Positions 23,312 through 34,246 of a stretch of 64,000 nt of DNA are shown here, piece after piece. Origin of the DNA: Pseudofabraea citricarpa (Eukaryota > Ascomycota > Leotiomycetes > Helotiales > Dermateaceae); assembly GCA_029641185.1 (NCBI GenBank), contig JAPWGK010000006.1, positions 1,178,001-1,242,000 on the forward strand, read 5' to 3'. How positions within the stretch are numbered: the first letter of the stretch is position 1; the number at the start of each line of letters is the position of its first letter. Position numbers and translations under genes: made by a program. Below the pieces are notes generated by a model. It searched no databases. It was not told the DNA's origin and worked only from the letters and a program-made list of their open reading frames with translations.

Positions 23312-26300
23312 AAGGTATCGTGCAACATCCAGTTGTAGCAGATAGCTTCCGTAATTCCTTCTTACTTTAAACAAGTTTTTATCATTCAGCCATGCAGAGC
23401 AAAAAGTTTAAATCGGCACGTTTGGGGTTCATGAGGCGGCGCATGGGTGGAGAATCCCGATTACGGTCATCAAGGGTCTTGGAACGGCACGGCGTTAGTG
23501 TAGCATACATCGGCATTTTGGCACGGTTATGTTCTTCTCTGAAAGAGGAGCAGTACATGGGCATGTACTCTGGGTGGAAACTTTGGAAGGAACCGGAGGT
23601 TTGGGGCGGGAATTGGAAAGGGAAAGGAAGGCAGTCATTTGCAGACGTGAGGGAAATAAAGTCACCACAATCTGGCAGGTAGCATGCCCTTTGTCTTTCT
23701 TTTTAATGTACTTGTACGAATACTGTTCATACGAACATCACGGGACTTGGGCAGGATGATAATGCTTCCACCCCAAGGCTTTTTTGTTTCCCACTCACAC
23801 TTTCACTTTCGTGTTGAAATTTGGTTTTTATTTTATTTTGGCATAGGGTAGCCCGATGGTGGGAAATGTACAGCAATACTGCTGCCACTCACTGCGTCCT
23901 ATTACATAGCTGCGATACTGATAGTGTATTTTGTTGAATGAACATTGAAATTAGACGCTTCGGCAGAAGAGAAGAAGAAAAAAGAACAGATTGAAAAACA
24001 AATCATCAAGCCAATCGATCGCTTCTCGGACCCTTGGCTTCTCGCCTTTTTCCCCCCTGCAATTCACAGCAACGTCACTTTGATATGCAACGCATCTTTT
24101 TGACAGGCCGCTCTATCAAATGAGAGATATATTCTATCCAATCCATCCAACAGTATGTACGTACATGCATTGTGCGTGTGCGCGCACAGCGAATCGGAAG
24201 TAGACAGGTAGGATATGCAAGACTTGATTAATGTTGGATCATAATTATTTCATATTCTAGGACTGCATATGAGAGCTCGCTCCCCCGAGAGTCGAGACGG
24301 ACAACCTCACTGGTATCTTGCCTACTCTTGGTTAGAGGCCAAGAGTACCTTTGTGATACACATACAAGTAGGCTTCCTGTATGTTGCATCGAACCAGATT
24401 TTTGTAATTGACCTAAGGGTCAGTAAGCCGTATCTTGTTAACTTCTATTGGCCGAAGATCTGACGGCCGGTAACCGCTAGGCGGTAAACCCACGTGTAAG
24501 GAAGGCAAGACATGCACCTACATACTTTGAAGATATCGTTTCCCAAAGGAAATAAAAAAGGCAACCTCGGATGGACGGACGATAAAACAAAGTGCTCCGC
24601 TATGGTTAGATTGAGAGGAAGGGTGACTAAGCAAGAGGTACCTCATCTCGATCTTTAGAAGTCGACTACTTGTGTGGATACTGGATTTTTCATTGCTACC
24701 AGACTTGAGGGATGGTTGGCCGCAAGCGACGAGGCGACGCGAGGCAACCGACGCAAGGAGGCGAAAAGGGCGTCTAGATTTTTAGTTTCTTTTTTTTTTC
24801 CGCTGAAGAAACGTAAGATGCGGAGAAATGCATGCATGAATATGTGCCTATGCATTTGGGATTTCTGGTATGTGGCGGATTTCTTTTTTTGGTGATTTTT
24901 CGACAGGTAATGATGAATAGTAGATGGGCTTTTTGCCGTTTAGTAGTAAGGAAACTGAGGTAAGACATGTGATTATTAATTGATTGCACCTTTTGATCAC
25001 TCTTGCATTTGCGAGCAGTCGGAGATCACAGGTCGCGACCACAATCGGAATCTGAGCCCATGTCCCCGATGGGAAATTCTCGAAATTCCGTTGGTTGTGA
25101 TGGGATTCTTTGATTTTCGCGATTTGACACGATAGCCGATTTTGATTTTTGTGACACCAAATGATAGAAGGTCATACTGGCAGCTCTATCTCCCCCCTTC
25201 TTTCATCCAAGTATGATATTTCGTGCTTGATTGCATTCTTCATCACTTCCATAATTACCTCCACTTAAATGGCTGGCTGAGTTGAGATATGCTGAGATCG
25301 AGTCATGTTTTGTTGAGCCTCCTAATAGCTATGACTGCCTATAGATTTGGAATCTTCTGCCGTGGACTCGGAGGTGGTGCCATCTCCAGTGAATATGAAC
25401 CCGTACGTAGGAGCGGAAGAGAACCGGACCATGTAAGGGATCGTTTTGATTCACTCTGCTGAATCATTTTTCTTCATCATCGGCGATTTGTTCGCCATTT
25501 CTCTCTGGCCTCGGAGACTTCTCTGAATTGTAGCTTGTTTGATTATTGGTGTCATGGCTGGTGGATGGTTGCATGTCTCACATGCATGTGCGGGTCGTAA
25601 CGAGGTTCAAATCTTGACGCCTCTGGGACGATTGTATAAGGCCTGGGCGGTGGGATGTTATACAAGGCTAACGACAACATGGAACAAAAACCAATAACCG
25701 GATGGGTAAGACACCCTCATCCGGTCTAGCCCCTTTGCTTTTGTGCTCCGACCGATTGGAGTACCTCCTGTATGTAATTTTCTGTTTGAAATGACTTGTC
25801 ACTTTCAGAGCTGGGGCGACACTGGGTTGGTTTTTCGCTTGACTCGCCTCGCCTAGCTTCTGCTGCTTGTGGTGCTTCACCGTATGAGGTTACATAATGC
25901 ATGCACGCAGCTATGTCTCTATTGGGTCCAATGTGGCTTTCTGGGGTGGTTGCTGCGCGAGTATGCACATACAACCGTCAAGCCCACTCAACCACATCTT
26001 ATCAGAAGTAACCATGTGCATAGACTTTCATGTAGGTAACATGAGGATGATCGAATGGCAACCGGGTTTGCACATTCTTCTTTCTTTCAGCCCAGGGAGA
26101 ACCCGATAAATTGACATGTCGCAATTCCATAGGAGTCTAGAGCTAAGATGACGGAGATCGCTGATGCAGAATTGCGGGTTTTGTTGATGAAGAATAGCGG
26201 ATGAGCAAAATGCAGCTCCTCAATCTGCTTGCAATCTGCATTTATCAGCTGGCCTGGGTTTATTATGTTGTACCTCCTCTTGCAGATTTCTGTGCGGTGA

Positions 26301-27517
26301 GGTGGATGTTCTGGCCCGGACCCTCCAAGCGAATCTGGTAAAGACGTGGACAATGCAGTCTGCAAGCCAATGCTAGGGATAGTTACGAAGTTTGATTCTT
26401 ACTCGGATAACGGGTGCCGCGGCTTCGGCCTTGATTCTTTGGAAGTAAGATAACGCGCGTTCTTGGATGGTCTGGTAAAGTGGCATTGGTCACGTTGGAA
26501 TTGGGCCTTGACTTGCATTTTCGGGTCCAAACCGACTTAGTGCCTGGGTTGCTTTTCCTTTGTCGCAACTCGAGAAAAAGAGCTAAGATCAGCGCTGCGC
26601 TTACGGGCAGGAGACATAATTGTCTGTTCCCGGTGTTTGCAGCTGTACCGGTAACCAGTTTGAAGAGGAGATGAGATGGACGGGACGTCGTCCCTGGGGA
26701 GGACGTTTAGAGTTCACCCCATTGGCGATCCTGATCGAAACTCAATCTTGCTTTCGCCTGTGAAAGAGGGGACTTAGCGGTAACTCTCCTAGCAGTGTGG
26801 GCGTGGACTAGGTAGTCGGCGGGTAAGGGAAGGGGAGGGGTTCTTCTGTCATGGATTTTTAGGTTGTTGGGAATTGTGCTGGCGGGAATAAGAGTTTCGA
26901 GAGGGCTGGACTGTAGATCTGGTAAGGCAGGCTCCCGACCCGGGGTTGGTTGGCGGTGGCGCATCGAGGATAACTGATATGCGTGCAGGTGAGGGGCACG
27001 GCGGTGGATACCGGTTCGATGACAGCATGGGACCTGGTCTAGTGTGGTTGAAGTGATAAGTGATGCTGAACAGGCATGGCAAGGCATGCCATGCCATGCG
27101 TGGCGTCTGTGATCTGCGGGGAGCGAGACAGACACAAGCAGGAGGTCATGATGACTGCATGAAGACCATGGTCTAGACGATCGAGATATCCAAGGGTGCG
27201 AGGATGCTTAGGCCCGGTACTGGTAACCTGGCTTCCGGAGCAGAAGCAGGTGCCGAGAGACGGTGTCGTGAGATGTTTCTGCTGCTGTTGCGGTTGCCAT
27301 CCGGATGTTCAGCGGATATAGGAAGATATAAGAAAATTGCCTGAAGTAGAAAGTGATGATCACGTGATGGCGCGCATGTGCCAGGCTCGACGTGAGGCAT
27401 CAACTTTAGTCCGCGTCCGTAAGCGTGTTCTCAAATGGCAACCAGGAGGCCATTACGGTAGCAAGCCGACAAGGTTAAGCTAACCTCCGCAACTACATCA
27501 CATAGAAGCAACATGCA
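23312..27517. other. 4.2 kb downstream spacer, no gene supported
   Basis: Contains the presumed 3' UTR of the WOPR gene and then mixed-composition DNA with only short unconvincing ORFs. Noted items are AAAGTTTAA at 23403-23411, 92 bases after the stop, a T-rich run near 24789, and CATGCC units at 27083-27100. I see no tRNA, transposon ends or long inverted repeat. The last ~100 bp probably belong to the cardiolipin synthase promoter. Confidence 0.5.
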
Positions 27518-28806
27518 ATGACTATGCTTCGACAATCCTTTGTAACGCCGTGTCTTCGGGGAGGCTTAACGGCTAGATGGAGACCAGCTCAACTGCACTC
27601 ATGCAATCGTTCTTTAAAGGCTATAGCTGCCCTACCATATCAGAACAAGGCCGACTTCCGGAGTCAATCCTCTTCAAGCCACTCTCTGTTGTTGGTAACC
27701 TTGTCTTAATGTTGTTCGAGTCAAGCTAATGGCCTTCCAGACACAAATTAGCCTTTTCTCCCAGACGTCTGGATCTAACATCTAGCAAGACATACTCGAC
27801 CTCCCAGCCACCAGAGAAAGATCCAAGGTATGGAGATTTTCCATTTCTACCTGGCCTACCATGTCAAGCAAATGCTTCATCTCCCACCCACGCAATTGAT
27901 GGACATTCAATTGGTCACGTGCGACCTCGGTCCATCTCTAGAGAGCAACAGCTCTTTGAGAACCAGCGCTGATCCTACCATGGCATAGACCCACTCCAAA
28001 AAGACCTCTCCTGAAGGCCTTGACTCAACTCACACCCCACGAGAACATATATACCATCCCTAATATTCTCACTGCTTCAAGGCTCATCGCAGCTCCAGTT
28101 ATAGGTTACCTTGTTCTTCATGACCAGCATGCGTGGGCTGTTGGGTTGTTTGCGTATGCAGGAATCACGGATCTCGTGGATGGATACATTGCACGACGCT
28201 GGAATCTTCAGACAGTGGTTGGAACAGTGATTGATCCCATGGCCGATAAGACACTAATGACCATTTTGACTGTATGCCTTGCAATAAAAGGGGCTCTTCC
28301 AGGTATGGCTCTTATTTGTGAACCAAACCAATCATAGTGAACTTACTGGCCATTTGAATAGTCTGGCTTGCTGGTATCATTCTTGGTCGAGATGTGGGCT
28401 TGGCAATAGCAGCCATTTACTATCGCTGGATCTCTCTTCCTCCCCCAAAGACCTTCTCGCGCTATTGGGATTTTTCTCTCCCTTCTGCTGAGGTCCACCC
28501 CACCACCATCAGTAAATACAACACCGCATTGCAGTTGGCTCTCATTGGTGCTACTACGGCAATGCCGTTATTAAGTGTCGACGTCAGCACTGCAATGACA
28601 GCCATGCAGTAGGTTCTTTTATCGGTCTGCAAATGATACCCGACTAATCGCAACTTAGATATCTAGTAGCTACCACTACCATCTGGAGTGGAGCAAGCTA
28701 TGTGTACACTAAGGATGCAGTCAAGATCTTGAACCAGAGTCAAGATCAGAAAAAGAAGCCTGGAGAGAAGGCTCTAGATGTCAAGGATAAGGATGAGCCG
28801 TTGTAA
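27518..28806 (+). CDS. CRD1: Cardiolipin synthase (CDP-alcohol phosphatidyltransferase), mitochondrial
   Basis: Joins CDP-diacylglycerol and phosphatidylglycerol to make cardiolipin in the inner mitochondrial membrane. Five exons read in frame: 27518-27690, 27741-27827, 27989-28302, 28362-28608, 28659-28806 (322 residues, near the usual size). The N-terminus (LRQSFVTPCLRGGLTARWR) is basic and hydroxylated, like a mitochondrial presequence. The CDP-alcohol signature D-G-x2-A-R-x8-G-x3-D-x3-D is complete in DLVDGYIARRW...GTVIDPMADK, and hydrophobic helices follow. The first donor (GTTGGT or GTTGTT) is the weakest inference: the stronger GTAACC site two to five bases on leaves the next exon out of frame. 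A second Met lies two codons after the first. Confidence 0.9.
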
Positions 28807-29845
28807 TAACAGCTGTACTATATTTATTATTTTTTCTTGTTCAAACAGGGAAACGTGAATATATGTAAAATTTTAGCATAGGGGTTTTGTACCAAGGTCA
28901 TGTTGTATACACCCATTTCACGGTTCTCCAGTGACCAGTGAAGATATAGTATGGATTGTTTTTATCTACGATTTCTCCTCTTTCTCTCCCTCCTTTCTTT
29001 TTTACCGTTTCCAATCCTGCTCAAAACTTAAGATGACTTCAGATGAAGTCTTCCAAAGACAGTACTCATATTTCAGTTTTCTCTTTTGCAACATCGTAAA
29101 TAGCAACATATAAGATAAATACATTCAATTATTGATAATGACATTCCTAAGTACTTCTACGAGTTTGACACATGCCCAGTAGCGAGTTCGAATTCTCTAG
29201 TATCTTATAATCTATCTTTACACTCTTGAGTTTCTAAACATTTTCTAACGTAAATAAACCCTTGAGCAAATTTAACGTGGGTTTTTTTTTTTTTTTTTTG
29301 AAACTATATGCTATAGATATGGTTACAAGTAGACAAAACAGGTGGTTCAACGGCAGAAGAAAGCGCAAGATAAAGATATATATCTCAGTTAACAAGCATT
29401 ATCCGAAGAGCAATGGATTTAGTGAAGAAGTTTGAAGGCAGGAAATAGCCACGCGTACTCATTAATGCATCTAATCCTACCAGTCATTGGAATATACAAA
29501 CGGCAATTACATTTATCTTGACTGTTGGCTGGGCTATCTACTTCATTGATGATTGAATGTATGGAGCCTCTAACCAAATCGGCGAAGGGGAGAAAAAGAA
29601 GAGATGGGGAAAGCGGGAAGGGGAAGAAAACCAATATACACGCTTTGACAGACCACGCCCCAAAATCCTTGGTCCAGGGCCCTGATACAAATCCGTTTCC
29701 AAATGCAATTCAGAGCTCGCTTAAGTTGTACAATACACATAAGCCCCAGTAAGTTGATTTATTCAATGAGGATGCATTTAGCTCTGCGACAAGTTGTCAG
29801 AAATATTCAATTTAATTTGACCAAAACTCGGACCTGTGAGGGATA
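28807..29845. other. Convergent AT-rich spacer
   Basis: About 1 kb between the 3' ends of CRD1 (+) and the Q/P-rich gene (-). AT-rich, with a T19-like homopolymer at about 29283-29299. No gene or RNA seen. Confidence 0.5.
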
Positions 29846-30931
29846 TCATAGATTGAAAAAATGCGCGAATCCGTCCGCAAAAACATTCTCTGCGTCATCT
29901 AGCGCATCCTCGGCAGAGGCTTCAGATGGACTAGGTTGATCAGGTTGATCAGGTTGATCAGGAATTTGCTGCTGCAGAAGGTCCTCTTGACGATCGTCGA
30001 CAGGCTGTTCCTGGGCCGGAAGTAGCTGTGCTTGCGGTTGGGGACTTTGTTGCTCTAGCATCCTTTCTGGAGACGAATCGTGCGGCGAATATGCAGGTGT
30101 TGGTAGGTAAAGAGAGTCTATGTGCTCATTTTCGCTCTGTCCAAGATACAGCGCACCACTCAAAGGAGATCCCGGTTCGTCTGGCTGTTCAGGAGCTTGC
30201 TGCGGATTCGGCTGTTGTAGGGGTTGTTGTAAGGGTTGTTGTAAGGGTTGCTGTAGGGGTTGTTTCGGGGGCTGTTGTATGTCCAAATCGTTATCGTCTG
30301 GATCTGGTGGCGGAAGTCGATCAGCTTGCGGCTCATCATGTACAAGGGGAAGTTCAGGTATCGGTGGGATGTCAAGGGGCGGACTATCCAAATTTCCCAT
30401 ATCTACAGCTGGCTGCACCCGGGGCTCGTATTTTGCACTGTATCTAGCCATAAGCAAATTATAAGCGAGCCTACGCGTATTCCCTCGAATTCCCAAGTTG
30501 CCTTCTACTACCACTGACAAAGCAGTCACAGATCGATCGATCGGTTTGCCGAAGTTTGCTATGAGGTCTAGCGAGAACCCGGATTTCCTGCTGATGTTAC
30601 CACTGGGTCTGCCTTGAATTGTCGTTCTTGGCCCTTGTGGCAAAGTTTGCATTGGGTTTGGATTTGCTCCTTGGTTGTTGTTCGCTATCACTTGAGTCGA
30701 GCGCCGTCGGAACAAAAGTCCTGGAAATAGCGGTTGCGTAAAAGGATTGCCATAAGGGAAGATGTCCTGTGGAGGAGCAGTTGGTTCTAGTTCAATTTTG
30801 CCTGCATTTAAAGTTAATCAACGAAATGTAAGAAACGTGAAAGTTAAACACTGACGAGTAAGTTCATGCGTCTTAATGAATTCGTCTATCTCTTGCTTCT
30901 CTACTTTGCCGCGTAGTCGTGTAAACGACAT
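29846..30931 (-). CDS. Hypothetical Q/P-rich protein with tandem QQPLQ-type repeats
   Basis: I do not recognise this protein. Two exons: the first starts at ATG 30931 (MSFTRLRGKVEKQEIDEFIK), and an intron with GTCAGT donor and TGCAG acceptor leads in frame into KIELEPTAPPQDIFPYGNPF. The middle (SGFSLDLIANFGKPIDRSV, NTRRLAYNLLMARYSAKY) is of normal complexity and could form a small domain. The C-terminal half is disordered, with four near-identical 15-base units encoding Q-P-L-Q-Q (about 30209-30262) and three nine-base units encoding D-Q-P near 29936-29962. No signal peptide or membrane helix. Total about 318 residues. Probably lineage-restricted; the repeats are expected to vary between strains. 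Confidence 0.65.
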
Positions 30932-31317
30932 CTTCACTTCTGAACAAAGTAAAAGATGTGATGAAATTTCCCAGAGAGATTTAGCAAGCTGCATCTAACG
31001 GAAGTTTACCACAGATACATCTTCACATCTTGACATATTGTACCATGATTGATATTCCTTGATGCATTCCGAACAGGAGAAAGCTTGATATAAAACTCCA
31101 AACAACACCCATTTTGCTTATAAGAGAAAACCTTTTAGGCTATTATAATAGTACAAGTAATGGTATGGTAGCGAACCACTAAACGCCAAAGCCATTTTAG
31201 CACCTTGCTTAGTATAGGCAGATATATCGTCTAGAATTACATAGTCCCCCTTTAGCGGTCATTTAGTACATGAATGAACAGAATTTCCATATACCATGCC
31301 TAGTGTGACACTGGAGA
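30932..31317. other. Spacer between hypothetical gene and MTO1, no gene seen
   Basis: 386 bp lying upstream of the Q/P-rich gene and downstream of MTO1 (both -). AT-rich; presumably holds the promoter of the former and the terminator of the latter. Confidence 0.45.
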
Positions 31318-33496
31318 TCAGATACCGGAGAACTCAGCCTTCTTCGCGGTCATCGCGTCAAAAGCAGCTACCTTAGCTGCGTCGCGGCTTTTATTTCGAA
31401 CATGACTCAGTAAGGCCAGACACCCGGAAGGTGTCATTCCTTCTATTCTTCGCGCTTGCCCTACAGATTCTGGTTTGGTAATATTAAGCACGGATTTCTC
31501 GTGCGTCGAAAGACCGTGTATGGAGTTGTAGTCCAAGTTTACAGGTAGCGTGAGACTCTCGTCCTTTTGGAAAATTCTCATGGATGCCTCTTGCATCTGC
31601 ACATATGGCTCATACGCTGATTCAATCCATACTCTATTTCGAACATGCGCAGAGTATTTGGTGATCTCGGGAACCTGATCGATCAGATCATCGACAGTGA
31701 CGCCTGCCACGCGTAGTATTTGGAATGCGCTCCTCCTTTTAGAATCATTAGTGACCGTGAAGCCACTCTTGATCCATGTTGGAGCGCCAAAATCTTTCGC
31801 TTTGAGCGCGGTTTGGAGCTCTTCCATTTGAGTAAATTCATCAGAGAAGCTTGCCCACCGTTTGTCTCCAACCACACCTGCTGCTCGACCTTTGGCTGTG
31901 AGTCGACGGTCAGCATTGTCTGCTCTAGCACTCATCCGGTATTCGCTTCTTGATGTGAACATCCGGTATGGTTCCGAGACTCCTTTAGTAATAAGATCAT
32001 CAATCATAATACCAATGTAGCCATCACTTCGGGACAGGGTCATCGGCGGCTTGGCCTGGGAGGCAAGACCGGCATTGATTCCAGCTATGATGCCTTGTGC
32101 AGCTGCTTCCTCATAACCAGTAGTACCATTAATTTGTCCCGCTAAGAAGAGCCCACTTATCGCCTTTGTCTCTAAAGTCGATTTGAGACTTCTTGGGTCG
32201 ACATAATCATATTCGACGCCATAGCCTGGCTGCAGCATTGTAACATTTTCCAGTCCTTTGATGGTTTTCAGCATTTGCTCCTGTGCCTCAGCAGGAATTG
32301 TCATGGAAATTCCATTAGGGTAAATGACATCGTTGTCAAAACCCTCGGGTTCCAGCCATATTATGTGTTGATTCTTATCGGCAAAGCGGATGACTTTTGC
32401 TTCCAATGATGGACAGTATCTTGGCCCCTTCACTGTCTCTCGGATATGAATTGACTTGTCTAGATTTGCTCGAATAATGTCATGTGTGGCCTCATTTGTA
32501 TAAGTCGAGTGACAATCGAGTTGATGTTCTACAGATACCTTATCATTAAGGTAGCTAAATGGCATGGGGGGGTTGTCTCCAGGCCAAGATTGGAGTTGAC
32601 TGAAATCAATGGTATTCTTGGCTAGCCTAGGGGGCGTGCCGGTCTTAAGACGTCCCAGTTGGAAACCTGCATCCTTGAGCGATTTACTCAGTCCAAAGGT
32701 TGCAGCTTCACCAATTCGTCCGGAAGGGTATGCTTCCAGTCCTATGTGGATTTCGCCACCGAGGAAGGTACCCGTAGTGATCACTACATGGTTCGTGGGA
32801 ATGACCTCCCCGGATTCCAGTCGAACTCCAGTTATTTTCCCTCCCGGTGCCCCTCCAACCACATTCTCGTGGGAAACAATAATGTCAGCCACGCTGCCAG
32901 GCACGATAGAGAGGTTCGGATATGCCGATCGATCAGTCAATTCTTCTTGCATGTGTTTCTTGTATAGCTCCCGATCAATCTGCAAGTGTGTATATTAGCA
33001 AAGCACTTCGAAAGGAACAACAGGCCAACATACCTGTGCGCGTGGGCCCCAAACCGCTGGTCCTTTGGTTCTGTTCAAGACTTTGAATTGCAATGCTGCC
33101 TTGTCGATTATTCTCCCGGCAACCCCATCCAGAGCATCAATTTCCCTTAACATAGTACCCTTCCCAATACCACCAAAACTCGGATTACAAGAGCATACAC
33201 CTATATTATCGAGCTTCGGGGTTATGAGCGCTGTTCTTGCACCAGATCTCGCGGCGCCTGCGCATGCCTCTGCACCGGCGTGCCCACCTCCAATAACAAT
33301 AACATCATAAGGCCTGGTAGGAGAGAATGATTAGCTGTTGTCGCTGTGCTCGTGAATAGACAAGGTGTACATACCTGGTATCCTCTGCTACACTGGCTAG
33401 AGTCCTCTGTTGGAAAAATTTCCGGCTTGTTAATGGTTGGAATCTACCTAGACGCAAGCAACGCGCATTGCGACTGAAGACTAACGTTTGTCTCAT
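31318..33496 (-). CDS. MTO1: Mitochondrial tRNA uridine 5-carboxymethylaminomethyl modification enzyme (MnmG/GidA family)
   Basis: FAD enzyme that, with the MnmE/Mss1 GTPase, modifies wobble U34 of mitochondrial tRNAs. Three exons: a presequence exon from 33496 ([20 protein letters not shown]...), then an exon beginning [20 protein letters not shown] (FAD-binding GxGxxG), then the long exon from 32985 region to the stop at 31318. GidA signatures are present: [58 protein letters not shown] and the C-terminal REAPQ-like part replaced by [14 protein letters not shown]. Roughly 690 residues, normal for the family. Both introns have GTATGT donors and CAG acceptors. Confidence 0.95.
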
Positions 33497-34246
33497 GCTG
33501 ACATATCGGGAATTAGTATTGTGGCAAGGTGGTGGAGTTTGAAGTGGTCGTGAAATTTAATTGCGGCTCAACTGGCGACCCACTAAACTTACCTTATTCT
33601 CCGGATCTTGGCATCTCTGTCATCATCGGGTTTAATTTTAACCGGCACTTAGTAAATAAAACACCAAACGATCCAACCATCTACGAAGTATATGAAAAAG
33701 CAAACTACTATATAGATATTGAAGCAGATATTCTAAATTGTTTAATAACTTAAGATATATTCAGTTTTAACTTTTATATTGAGCACTTTTAAGACGTTCA
33801 TTTCCCCCTGTAATGAAAAGAAAAAGGCAAAAAAGCAAGCAGCTTTATCACAGCTCAAAATATTATGTCAAGGAAAAGAGTAACTCCAAAAAAATAAAGT
33901 ATGCGTAAGCTTGAAGGCAGAATTGTGTGAGCCAAGATTGACGTTACTATTCAGCACCATGAGAATCCTACCGAACTGGTTTGGACTGTACCCTAGACAC
34001 TAGATATATTACTGTTGCCGGTAAAGCATGGACCCGTTCAAAATCATAAGTAGCATTTTCATATTAAAAGGAGTCATCCACCTCGGCGTTATCATTACAT
34101 TGCATCCAGTCGCACTTAACATTATATGCTCATTATATACCATGCCGTTCACAGACGTCCCAAACACCATGCTAAGAAGACCCAGCTACCAGCCAATCCT
34201 TCAATCAACCCTCACGACGTAAAGACAAAAGAAATAATAATTTGTA
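33497..34246. other. AT-rich spacer, promoter of MTO1 and 3' region of the SUN gene
   Basis: 750 bp, strongly AT-rich around 33600-33900. Two short + strand ORFs of 64-74 codons lack known domains and look random. Nothing else seen. Confidence 0.45.

Noticed and set aside
26087..27135. Minus-strand open frames of 82-142 codons in the downstream spacer
   Set aside because: No family resemblance, no credible splice partners, mutually overlapping frames.
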